Part shown: piece by piece, positions 14,512 to 21,577 of the stretch | How positions within the stretch are numbered: position 1 is the stretch's first letter | Layout: each line of letters begins with the position of its first letter | Source of the DNA: CANQBR01 sp964641395 | GTDB lineage: Bacteria > Bacillota > Negativicutes > Acidaminococcales > Acidaminococcaceae | Assembly (NCBI GenBank): GCA_964641395.1 | Contig: CAZXKQ010000023.1 | Span: 1 to 32,361 of the forward strand | Reading direction: 5' to 3' | DNA length: 32,361 nt | Notes under the pieces: model-generated | What the model saw: only the letters and a program-made list of their open reading frames with translations | Told to the model about the DNA's origin: nothing | Databases searched by the model: none | Translations under genes and position numbers: made by a program

Positions 14512-15333
14512 TTAGTTTGAAGAAAGTGTAACCAGCTTAAAGGAGCAGCCTTCCAGAGGCAGCATGCGGGCGGCCAGGCGCCCCACCCTGCCTAGGTCGG
14601 CAGTGCAGCAGATGGTGACCCGGCCCCTGCCTTCCGGGGGCTTCAACAGGCCCTCCTCCTCCAACTGGCGCTGGCAGAGGGCGGCGGTAACCTCGGCCGG
14701 GTCGACGATGGCCACATCCGGGCCTAGGGCGGCCTGTAGCTGTCCCCGTAAGAAGGGGAAGTGGGTGCAGCACAGGCCCACCACGTCGGCGCCGGCCTTC
14801 TTCACCGGCTCCGTGTACTCGTCAATGGCCAGGGAAAGCTCCGGACTGGCGAAGCGCTCCCCCTCCACTAAGGTGACGAACTTAGGGCAGGGCACCGGGC
14901 AGACCTGGACGGCGGCATCAGCCCCAAGCAGAGCCTGGCGGTGCAGATCAGTAGCTATAGTGAAGGGAGTGGCGAAGATGGCGATCTTTTTCTTCTTGCT
15001 GGCCGCCAGCAACAAGTCTACCCCCCTGCTCATGCCTATGAGGCTGAAGGGGTGCTGCCGTTGCAGCTTCTCGGGCCCCAGGGCGGTGATAGTGTTGCAG
15101 GCCAGCACCACCTGCTTCACCCCCTGTCCCTCTAAGTAACAGAGCATTTCTTCCACGAAGGCCCGCAGTTCGCCCTCCTCCCTGATGCCGTAGGGGGTAC
15201 GGGCGGTGTCCCCTAGGTAGAGGAAGTCCTCCTGGGGCAGCTGCTTAACCAGGGCCTTGAGGACGGTGAGCCCGCCTACGCCGCTGTCCAGCACCCCTAT
15301 GGGCCTTGCCAGCCTATCTTTCTCTCTCAACAT
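14512..15333 (-). CDS. murI: Glutamate racemase
   Basis: Makes D-glutamate for peptidoglycan in the cytosol. The 273 residues include DSGVGGL at 16-22, LGDTARTPYG at 40-49, the two catalytic cysteines C79 (ACNT) and C189 (CCTHFP), and His191. All family hallmarks are intact. ATG 15333 is preferred over an in-frame TTG at 15339; AGGAG lies about 10 bases upstream. It is the last of four same-strand genes (regulator, kinase, dehydrogenase, racemase), 114 bases after the dehydrogenase, with AT-rich -10-like sequence in between, so it may also have its own promoter. Confidence 0.92.
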   Translation of the reverse strand: MLREKDRLARPIGVLDSGVGGLTVLKALVKQLPQEDFLYLGDTARTPYGIREEGELRAFVEEMLCYLEGQGVKQVVLACNTITALGPEKLQRQHPFSLIGMSRGVDLLLAASKKKKIAIFATPFTIATDLHRQALLGADAAVQVCPVPCPKFVTLVEGERFASPELSLAIDEYTEPVKKAGADVVGLCCTHFPFLRGQLQAALGPDVAIVDPAEVTAALCQRQLEEEGLLKPPEGRGRVTICCTADLGRVGRLAARMLPLEGCSFKLVTLSSN

Positions 15334-15447
15334 AACCAAGCCTCTCCTCTCTTTCTACTATATTCTATATACTTTATACTTTCGTCCCTGGGCGGCCCCT
15401 CCCTGAGGTTCAGACGGCCAGCCCCATCCTGCACGATTCCCCCGTTC

Positions 15448-16197
15448 CTAGGCTGTCAGGCCCCCGTCCACCCGGACTATGCTGCCGGTCATGAAGCTGT
15501 TAGCCGGGGACAGGAGGGAGCAGATCACGTGGGCCACCTCTTCCGGCCTGGCGATCCGGCCCAGGGGGTAGGCCTGCTCCATCTCTGCCAAGGTGTAGTT
15601 ACCCTCTGCCAGCTGCCGCTCCACCATGGGGGTGGCCACATCCCCGGGGCAGACGCAGTTCACCCGCACCTTCGGGGCCAGATCCAGGGCCAGGGCCCTG
15701 GTGAGGGCCACCACCGCCCCCTTAGAGGCACAGTAGAGGGGGCAGCCGTAGTTGCCGGCCAGGCCGGCGTCCGAGGCCACCGTGCACACCGCGGCCGGGG
15801 CGGCTAGGTAAGGGAGGGCGGCAGCTATGGCGTAGATGCAGCCCTTCAGGTTCACGTCCAGCAGGGCGCTGAAGCCGGCATCGTCTATGGCCGCCAAGGG
15901 TTCTTCCCTATAGCTGCCGGCGCTGCACAGCAAAAGGTGGAGGGGGCCTTCCGCCGCGGCGGCGGCCATGGCCCTATCACAGGCGACCCTGTCCCTTACA
16001 TCGCAGGCCAGATAGCGGGCCCGGGCTCCCGGCAGGGCGGAGAGCTCTGCCAAGGCCGCCTCCCCCCGCTGCCGGTCCCTGCCTAGGATGTAGACGGCGG
16101 CCCCGTCCGCCACCAGCAACTTGGCCGTAGCCAGGCCCAGGCCTGAGGTGCCCCCTGTGATTACCGCTGTCAAGCCGGTGCAGCCGTAGCGGCCCAT
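15448..16197 (-). CDS. Short-chain dehydrogenase/reductase (FabG-like)
   Basis: A 249-residue classical SDR, NAD(P)-dependent. The cofactor motif TGGTSGLG is at residues 14-21, CSAG replaces the usual NNAG at 91-94, Asn116 is in VNLKG, and the catalytic Ser142, Tyr155 and Lys159 (YCASK) are in place. The C-terminal GSIVRVDGG is standard. The substrate cannot be deduced; FabG-like ketoacyl or sugar reductases are options. It begins 33 bases after the kinase stop with AGGAGG before the ATG, so it is likely co-transcribed with the two-component genes. Confidence 0.88.
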   Translation of the reverse strand: MGRYGCTGLTAVITGGTSGLGLATAKLLVADGAAVYILGRDRQRGEAALAELSALPGARARYLACDVRDRVACDRAMAAAAAEGPLHLLLCSAGSYREEPLAAIDDAGFSALLDVNLKGCIYAIAAALPYLAAPAAVCTVASDAGLAGNYGCPLYCASKGAVVALTRALALDLAPKVRVNCVCPGDVATPMVERQLAEGNYTLAEMEQAYPLGRIARPEEVAHVICSLLSPANSFMTGSIVRVDGGLTA

Positions 16198-16230
16198 GCT
16201 CCTGCCTCCTAAAAGCCAAATCCTAACGTG

Positions 16231-17790
16231 CTAGTCAGCATCAGCAGCCTCCGCCGCCAAGGGCGGCGGCAGTTTGACGATGATGGTGGTAAAGCTGCCT
16301 AGCTGGCTGGCTATCTCTAAGTCCATATGGTGGCGCAGGGCGATCTGCTTGGCGATGGCCAGGCCTAGGCCGCTGCCCTCCTTGTTCTCCTCGCTCCGCT
16401 GCTTGTAAAACTTATCAAAGGCGTGGGCCAAGGCTTCCGCACTCATGCCCTGGCCGTGGTCGGTGAGCCGCAGCTCCCTGTCCACCAGGGCCATTTCGAT
16501 CTTGCTGCCGGCCGGGGAGAACTTGACGCTGTTGTTGACGAAGATCAGCAGCAGCTGGCGCAGGCGGCCGTAGTCCCCCTCCAAGAGGTAGACCTCCCTG
16601 TCCAGGCGCAGCTCCACCGCCAACTGCTTCTCCCTGCCTAACTGCTGGGCGGCCCTGGCGGCGTCCTGCAGCACGTCGCAGAAGTTGATGACGCCCTTCT
16701 CGATCTTATAATCGGGATTCTGCAGCCGGGAATACTCCAGCAAATCGTCTATCAAGCGCTCTAGGTTCTTAGTTTCCTTGATGATGCTGCTGCGGTAGGC
16801 GGCTACCTGGCCGGGCTCCGTCACCACCCCGTCTACCAAGGCCTCCAGGCTGCTCCTGATCACGGTGACCGGGGTGCGCAGCTCGTGGGAGATGTTGGAG
16901 AAAAAGTCCTTCCGCAGCTGTTCCAGCTTCAGGCTTTCCTTCTCTGCCGCCGCCAGCCGCACTGCCAGGGTGTCCAGGGTGGCGGCCAGCTCCCCTATCT
17001 CATCTTCCTGCTTAATCTGGCAGCGGGCGCTGTAGTCCTTGTCCGCCAAGCGCAGGGCGATCTGCCGCATCTTGTTCAGGGAGTTGGTGATGTGCCAGGA
17101 CATGGGGACGATGAGGACGACGATGATCAGGCAGGCCACCAAGGCGCTGATGAGCAGCACCCGGATGGCGGCCGAGGCAGTCTCGTCCACCCCCCTGGCC
17201 AGGGCCTGCACCAACAGCACCGCCCTGGTCTGGCCCGCCTTATTCTTTATGGGGGTGACCATGGTGAGGGTGTCCTCCCGATAATTCTTGTCGTACTCCT
17301 CCACTAGCGAGTCCTGGCCCTGGAAGGCCTCCTCCACCGCTTCCTTCACTTTGGGGGACAGCTGCTGGTAGGCCTCCTTGCGGTTGTTAGGCAGGGGCCG
17401 CTCCCGCACCCGGCCTGCCTCCTTATCCTTCTGCCGCAGCCTCTCGATGAACTTCACATTCATGGACAGCTCCCTATTGCTGTCCACCACCCAGACGATG
17501 CCCGGAGTCACATCGTCGAGAAAGTTCAAGAAGGGGTTGTGGGCCAGCCTGTCCCCGTAGAGGCGCTCCATGAGGGGCAGGTTGCGCTGGATGGTCCAGC
17601 TCAAGCGCCTGGACTGGGCCTGCATCTGGTTCTTCTTCAAGGCGACGGTCTGCTGCTGCAAGAGGTAGAAGAAGCAGAGGGCCAAAAAGAGGCAGAAGAC
17701 CACGATGACCAGGCCGAAGTACCACATCTGCCGCCGGGCGATGCGGTTCTTTTTAAAATTACTGGGAGAGAAGCAGCTGAGAAAGTCCAT
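16231..17790 (-). CDS. Membrane sensor histidine kinase (HisKA/HATPase_c, HAMP)
   Basis: 519 residues. A first membrane helix (about 23-45), an extracytoplasmic sensor region of about 165 residues, a second helix (about 211-232), HAMP, then HisKA with the H-box FFSNISHELRTP (His302), an N-box FVNNSVKFSP, G1 DHGQGM and G2 GSGLGLAIAK. All catalytic boxes are intact. The sensor region has no domain I can name. It follows the response regulator by 11 bases, so the two form an operon. Divergent from them are two secreted LTxxQ-repeat proteins, an arrangement like cpxRA and cpxP, which suggests an envelope-stress sensor (inference). Confidence 0.92.
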   Translation of the reverse strand: MDFLSCFSPSNFKKNRIARRQMWYFGLVIVVFCLFLALCFFYLLQQQTVALKKNQMQAQSRRLSWTIQRNLPLMERLYGDRLAHNPFLNFLDDVTPGIVWVVDSNRELSMNVKFIERLRQKDKEAGRVRERPLPNNRKEAYQQLSPKVKEAVEEAFQGQDSLVEEYDKNYREDTLTMVTPIKNKAGQTRAVLLVQALARGVDETASAAIRVLLISALVACLIIVVLIVPMSWHITNSLNKMRQIALRLADKDYSARCQIKQEDEIGELAATLDTLAVRLAAAEKESLKLEQLRKDFFSNISHELRTPVTVIRSSLEALVDGVVTEPGQVAAYRSSIIKETKNLERLIDDLLEYSRLQNPDYKIEKGVINFCDVLQDAARAAQQLGREKQLAVELRLDREVYLLEGDYGRLRQLLLIFVNNSVKFSPAGSKIEMALVDRELRLTDHGQGMSAEALAHAFDKFYKQRSEENKEGSGLGLAIAKQIALRHHMDLEIASQLGSFTTIIVKLPPPLAAEAADAD

Positions 17791-17801
17791 ACCCCTACCC
17801 C

Positions 17802-18494
17802 CTACCTTTTATACTCAAACTTGTAGCCCTTGCCCCAGACGGTCTTGATGTCCCATTCCGGATGGGGGTAGGCGGCCAGCTTGGCCCGCAGCCGCTTGAT
17901 GTGGGAGTCCACCGTGCGGCTGTCACCCTCGTAATCATAGCCCCAGATGCTTTCCAGCAGGTTGTCCCTGGTAAAGGTCTTGGAGCTGTTACGGGCCATA
18001 GTGTCCAGCAGTTCTATTTCCTTCTTAGTCAAGGGCACCTCTTCCAAGCCGATGCGGACGCTGTACTTGTCCATGTCTATGTAGAGGTTGCCTACTTCGT
18101 AGATATTGTGCCTGCTCTGCTCCTGGAGCCGCACCCGCCGCAGGATGGCCCGCACCCTGGCCATCACCTCGCTGGCGGAAAAGGGCTTCAGTACGTAGTC
18201 ATCGGCCCCTATCTCCAGGCCCATGATCCGGTCGTAGTCCTCCCCCTTGGCGGTGACCATGATGATAGGCACCATGGACTGCTGGCGCAGGCGGCGGCAG
18301 ACGGCGAAGCCGTCTAACTTAGGCATCATCACGTCCAGGAGGCAGATGGCGATCTCCCTGCCGTAGGTGGCAAAGGCGGCCAAGGCCTCTTCCCCGTCGT
18401 AGGCCAGGACGGGCTCGAAGCCGGCCTGCTTGGCGTAGGCGGCCAGCACGTCGGTTATCTGCCTATTATCATCGGCTATCAGCATCCGCTTCAT
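17802..18494 (-). CDS. OmpR-family response regulator
   Basis: About 230 residues. The receiver domain has the acidic pair at residues 8-9, phospho-acceptor Asp54 (LLDVMMPKLDG), Thr in MVTAKG, and Lys in YVLKPFS. The C-terminal winged helix (from about 130) includes EVPLTKKEIELL and SRTVDSHIKRLR, which are OmpR/PhoB features. Of the clustered ATGs, 18494 has the best spacing from GAGGG; 18500 and 18503 are alternatives. It is first in the operon and divergent from the LTxxQ genes. Likely targets are the matching blocks at 18636 and 20025. Confidence 0.93.
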   Translation of the reverse strand: MKRMLIADDNRQITDVLAAYAKQAGFEPVLAYDGEEALAAFATYGREIAICLLDVMMPKLDGFAVCRRLRQQSMVPIIMVTAKGEDYDRIMGLEIGADDYVLKPFSASEVMARVRAILRRVRLQEQSRHNIYEVGNLYIDMDKYSVRIGLEEVPLTKKEIELLDTMARNSSKTFTRDNLLESIWGYDYEGDSRTVDSHIKRLRAKLAAYPHPEWDIKTVWGKGYKFEYKR

Positions 18495-18533
18495 CTTCAT
18501 CATCCCTCAAGCCCGGCTTCTTATTTAAACCTT

Positions 18534-18563
18534 ATTATACCACAGTTCCACAGCTAGGGGCAA
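18534..18563 (-). promoter_or_regulatory. Promoter of the two-component operon
   Basis: Minus-strand extended -10 TGGTATAAT (TATAAT at 18534-18539) with TTGCCC (18558-18563) 18 bases upstream. GTAAA/GTAAG direct repeats at 18603-18614 lie further upstream and might be regulator sites. Confidence 0.65.
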
Positions 18564-18635
18564 TGCGTTGGAGCCGGCCTGCTTAAAAGTTACCTGGCGG
18601 CGGTAAAGGGTAAGTGTTTTTGTTTTTTTTATAAA

Positions 18636-18683
18636 ATGTTAATGATTAGGACAAAAAAATGTCACAATTACCCAGTATAATGA
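18636..18683 (+). promoter_or_regulatory. Promoter and putative regulator box of the first LTxxQ gene
   Basis: A 48-base block ending in TATAAT (18676-18681). It aligns without gaps to 20025-20072, with 37 identical bases by my count. No good -35 hexamer is present; in its place are GACA and GTCA separated by 11 bases (start to start), the spacing of OmpR-family direct-repeat sites. An activator-dependent promoter is inferred. Confidence 0.7.
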
Positions 18684-18753
18684 AATTAGGTTGATGATCC
18701 AGCTATAAAGTACGCTTAGTATCTTAATATTATAGAGGAGGAGTTGAAGCTTT

Positions 18754-19815
18754 ATGAAGAAGATAGCCTGGAAAAAAGCCCTGCTAGCCGCCGCAGTCCT
18801 CACCACCCTGTGCGGCACCGTGGCCTTTGCAGAATCCATCGTCGACACTGTGAAACCCCCCGCCAGCGTCCAAACCCGGGTGGAAGGAGTGGCCAGGGCC
18901 CCCTTGGCAGAGGGGCAGGACAGCCTGCTCAGCTTAGAAGGGGAACGCCAGCAGCTGCTAGGCCAGCACTATGAGGCCGCCCTGGCCCAGCTCCCCCCGG
19001 AGCAGAGGGCCCAGGTGGAGGCCTATGTGAAGGACGCCAAGGAGTTTCGGGAGGCCCGGGAGGCCCGGGACTGGAACCTCCGCCTCCAGCGGGAGCAACT
19101 CACCTGGCAGCAGCGGGAGGCTGTCAAGTACGGCAGGGATCTGAACAAGCTGTCCCTCCCCCGGCCCTATAAGAACGAGTGGGACAGACTGGAAGACATG
19201 CTGAATGAAAAGATGAGGTCCCTCCGGGCCGACAGCCGGGAGCAGCGCCGCCAGTACCTGGAACCCACCTACCAGCGGCTCTTGGCCGAGCTAAGCTCGG
19301 AGCAACGGTCCCAGGTAGAGGCCATAGTGAAGGAGGATTTAAAAATCCGCCAGACTGACAGGGAGCGGGAGGAAGCCCTGCGGGAGCGGCGGGAGCAGAT
19401 GACTTTTGAGCAGAGGGAGGTCATCAGGTTAGGCGAGAAAAGGGACAAGGCCGCCTGGCCCCGCCCGCCTAAAGGCAAGAAGCACCGCAAAGGCCCAGGC
19501 CCCGCTTTCGGCCCCGGTCCCGGCCCTGCCTTCGGTCCCGGCCCCGGCCCCCGGCCCCTACCGTATATGACGGCTGATCAGCTCTACCAAGAAAACATGG
19601 CTAAGCTGAGCCCGGAGCAGCGGGCCCAGGTAGAGGCCTTCGTCAAGGAAGACGCGGAACTGCGGGAGCGCCACGAAGAGCAGCGGGACAGGCTGCAGGC
19701 CCGTCTGGAGCAGATGACGCCAGAGCAGAGAGAGGCCGTGCGAGGCGCCCGGGATAAAGAACGGGAGAGCCGTCCCCGTCCGCCTAGGCTGCCCCGGTAC
19801 CTCCTGGACGACTAG
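18754..19815 (+). CDS. Secreted multi-LTxxQ (Spy/CpxP-like) repeat protein, copy 1
   Basis: 353 residues with a signal peptide (MKKIAWKKAL, hydrophobic core, cleavage after AFA at residue 26), so probably periplasmic. Three repeat units each carry two LTxxQ-type motifs: LPPEQ80/LTWQQ116, LSSEQ180/MTFEQ216, LSPEQ285/MTPEQ321 (first residue numbered), always 36 apart, with a charged, probably helical stretch between. A Gly-Pro-rich linker (about 247-267) separates units two and three. Spy and CpxP are periplasmic chaperone/sensor proteins with two LTxxQ motifs; this protein looks like three tandem hairpins. It diverges from the two-component operon and is paralogous to the next gene. AGGAGGAG precedes the ATG. 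Function by homology only; there is no lipobox. Confidence 0.85.
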   Translation: MKKIAWKKALLAAAVLTTLCGTVAFAESIVDTVKPPASVQTRVEGVARAPLAEGQDSLLSLEGERQQLLGQHYEAALAQLPPEQRAQVEAYVKDAKEFREAREARDWNLRLQREQLTWQQREAVKYGRDLNKLSLPRPYKNEWDRLEDMLNEKMRSLRADSREQRRQYLEPTYQRLLAELSSEQRSQVEAIVKEDLKIRQTDREREEALRERREQMTFEQREVIRLGEKRDKAAWPRPPKGKKHRKGPGPAFGPGPGPAFGPGPGPRPLPYMTADQLYQENMAKLSPEQRAQVEAFVKEDAELRERHEEQRDRLQARLEQMTPEQREAVRGARDKERESRPRPPRLPRYLLDD

Positions 19816-19920
19816 GCGCCTAAGAGCTGAGGGCCAGGCAGACTGCCCCTAGGAGGGGCCTGTCGGGGGCCAGCCCTGTTTAACAAAAAGCCAAAACACA
19901 GTTTACTGCTCCTTTCACGG

Positions 19921-19955
19921 AAGGGCCCGGCCTCAGCGCCCGGGCTCTTCTGCTT
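19921..19955 (+). terminator. Terminator of the first LTxxQ gene
   Basis: AAGGGCCCGG (19921-19930) pairs with CCGGGCTCTT (19940-19949), followed by a pyrimidine-rich CTGCTTCTCC. A second small hairpin, GCCCCT/AGGGGC, lies nearer the gene. The rest of the 315-bp spacer 19816-20130 holds only the next promoter. Confidence 0.65.
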
Positions 19956-20024
19956 CTCCTAGAGGCGGCCAGCCCAGGCCGCCCTACTGACGAGTGGGGA
20001 TTGATGTAAGAAAAAATTTTTACG

Positions 20025-20072
20025 ATGCTGATGAAAATGACACAAAAAAGACACAATTCCTCCGTATAATGA
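20025..20072 (+). promoter_or_regulatory. Promoter and putative regulator box of the second LTxxQ gene
   Basis: Aligns without gaps to 18636-18683, sharing ATGNTNATGA, GACA, an A-run, GNCACAATT and GTATAATGA. TATAAT is at 20065-20070. The GACA repeats are again 11 bases apart over the -35 region. Confidence 0.7.
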
Positions 20073-20130
20073 GGCCAGACTGAAGCTTGACCCTACTACA
20101 TCAGCGTCATAAAGAAGGAGTTGAACCCTT

Positions 20131-21363
20131 ATGAAGAAAACAGCTTGGAAGAAGGCCCTGCTAGTGGCCACAGTCCTCACCAGCTTCTGCGGCGCAGTAG
20201 CCCTGGCAGAGGCCGCCCCGGCCCAGCCCACCATGCGGGAGAAAGCAGAGCGCATTTTAAACGAAAGCGGCCGCAGCCTGCCGCCTAAGCAGGGGGCCCA
20301 GGCCCTGAAACAGGATCCGATAGCCATGTTCAAGGCCGCCAAGGCAGAGTGGGAGAAGCTCAGCCCTGGGGAAAGGGAGGCCTTCCTGCGGAAGCACCGG
20401 GCTGAACAGCAAAAACTGAGCAAGGAAAACTACAAGAAGCTCATGAACTCCCTGTCCCCGGCTCAAAGAAGCCAAGTGGAGGGCTACCTCAAGGAAGACG
20501 AGGACGCCCGCCTGGCCTACGCCGCTGCAAAGAAGGAGCTGGCCGACCAGTTAGCGGCCATGAGCCCGGAGCAGCAGACGGCGGTGCGCAGCGGCAAAGC
20601 TAAGGAAATCGTCTACCATCCCCCCATCGGCGCCAAGTATGAGGCTGACGGCAGCGTCTCCCAAGAGTGGTTGGAGCAGGAGGCGGACAAGGCCCAGCGG
20701 ATCAATGAGCGGCAACAGCTGATGGAGCAACGCTACGACGAAACCATGGCCGCCCTCACTCCCGAACAAAGGGGCCAGGTAGAGGCCTATCTCAAGGGAG
20801 AAGAGGAGCTGGACAGCGGCTACAAGGCCAAGCAGGAGGCCCTCCAGGAGCAGCTGAAGCAGCTGACCCCGGAGCAGAGGTCGGCCATCAGGAGCGGCAA
20901 GGACATGAAGAGGGAGTACCGGCAGCCTGCGCCCACCGCCCAGGCCCCCGCTCCCCAGGCCAGGCCGGCCCTGACCCCTCAGCAGCAGGAGGCCAGGCGG
21001 ATTGAGCGGGAACAGTGGGAAAAGTACAGTCCCGCCGAAAAGAAGGCCATCATCATCCAGCGCCATGCGGAGCACCAAAAGGTACTGGAGCAGCAGTACG
21101 CTGACAGCCTGGCCCGGCTGACCCCGGAACAGCGGGCCCAGGTGGAGGCCTTCATCAAAGACGACATGGAGATCCGGGACCGACAGCAGGCCCAGCGGGC
21201 GGATCTGCGGGCCCGCCTGGAGCAGATGACCCCGGAGCAAAAGGAGGCCATCAGAAGCGGCCGGGCCAAGAGCAGGGAGGACTGGTCCCAGGCCCCTAGG
21301 GGGCCCAGGCACCACTACAGGGGCCACGCACCCCAGCAGTGGTGGCACCACCGCCAAGGCTAG
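20131..21363 (+). CDS. Secreted multi-LTxxQ (Spy/CpxP-like) repeat protein, copy 2
   Basis: 410 residues, with a signal peptide nearly the same as copy 1 (MKKTAWKKALL, cleavage after ALA at residue 26). Motif pairs are at LSPAQ108/MSPEQ144, LTPEQ209/LTPEQ245 and LTPEQ330/MTPEQ366, again exactly 36 residues apart; additional single motifs occur at 77 (LSPGE) and 281 (LTPQQ). Repeat context is Y-x5-L-[ST]-P-x-Q-R-x-Q-V-E. An Ala/Pro/Gln linker spans about 266-285. The C-terminus is His-rich (H394, H395, H399, H406, H407), suggesting metal binding, as in relatives such as ZraP (inference). AAGGAG lies 10 bases before the ATG. It arose by tandem duplication with copy 1, including control regions. 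Confidence 0.85.
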   Translation: MKKTAWKKALLVATVLTSFCGAVALAEAAPAQPTMREKAERILNESGRSLPPKQGAQALKQDPIAMFKAAKAEWEKLSPGEREAFLRKHRAEQQKLSKENYKKLMNSLSPAQRSQVEGYLKEDEDARLAYAAAKKELADQLAAMSPEQQTAVRSGKAKEIVYHPPIGAKYEADGSVSQEWLEQEADKAQRINERQQLMEQRYDETMAALTPEQRGQVEAYLKGEEELDSGYKAKQEALQEQLKQLTPEQRSAIRSGKDMKREYRQPAPTAQAPAPQARPALTPQQQEARRIEREQWEKYSPAEKKAIIIQRHAEHQKVLEQQYADSLARLTPEQRAQVEAFIKDDMEIRDRQQAQRADLRARLEQMTPEQKEAIRSGRAKSREDWSQAPRGPRHHYRGHAPQQWWHHRQG

Positions 21364-21428
21364 CTCCCGGCAAGAGGGAGCCCCACCTAGACACTAGTCC
21401 TAAGATAGTTGTAATACTCCTTTCCTGG

Positions 21429-21460
21429 AAAGGCCCGGCCCTGGGGGCTGGGTCTTTTCC
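21429..21460 (+). terminator. Terminator of the second LTxxQ gene
   Basis: AAAGGCCCGGCCC (21429-21441) pairs with GGGCTGGGTCTTT (21445-21457) with two wobbles, then TCC. The surrounding bases resemble the terminator of copy 1 (CTCCTTTC, GGAA, GGCCCGG). Confidence 0.75.
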
Positions 21461-21508
21461 TCTGCCAGCCCCTGGGCCGCCGCCTGGGAACAGGCTCCGA
21501 GGAATATA

Positions 21509-21547
21509 GCCTAGGTGCTTGACTAGGCCCGAGGCTTATATTATGAT
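21509..21547 (+). promoter_or_regulatory. Promoter of the HAD phosphatase gene
   Basis: TTGACT (21519-21524), 17-base spacer, TATGAT (21542-21547). The -35 overlaps the inverted repeat GCCTAG/CTAGGC (21509-21514 and 21523-21528). Confidence 0.7.
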
Positions 21548-21577
21548 TAAGGGCAGCAGAAGAAGGGAGGGATAACC

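Noticed and set aside
18754..18840. Lipoprotein signal in the LTxxQ proteins because of Cys20
   Set aside because: Residues before the Cys (TTLC, TSFC) do not fit a lipobox; an AxA cleavage site after residue 26 is better in both.
19491..19560. Gly-Pro-rich DNA repeat in the first LTxxQ gene as a minisatellite or CRISPR-like array
   Set aside because: Only two or three imperfect copies, in frame and encoding a linker; no spacers.
20551..21357. 268-residue minus-strand ORF opposite the second LTxxQ gene
   Set aside because: Leu/Gly-rich mirror of Glu/Gln/Arg codons; the plus strand has a signal peptide, repeats and a promoter.
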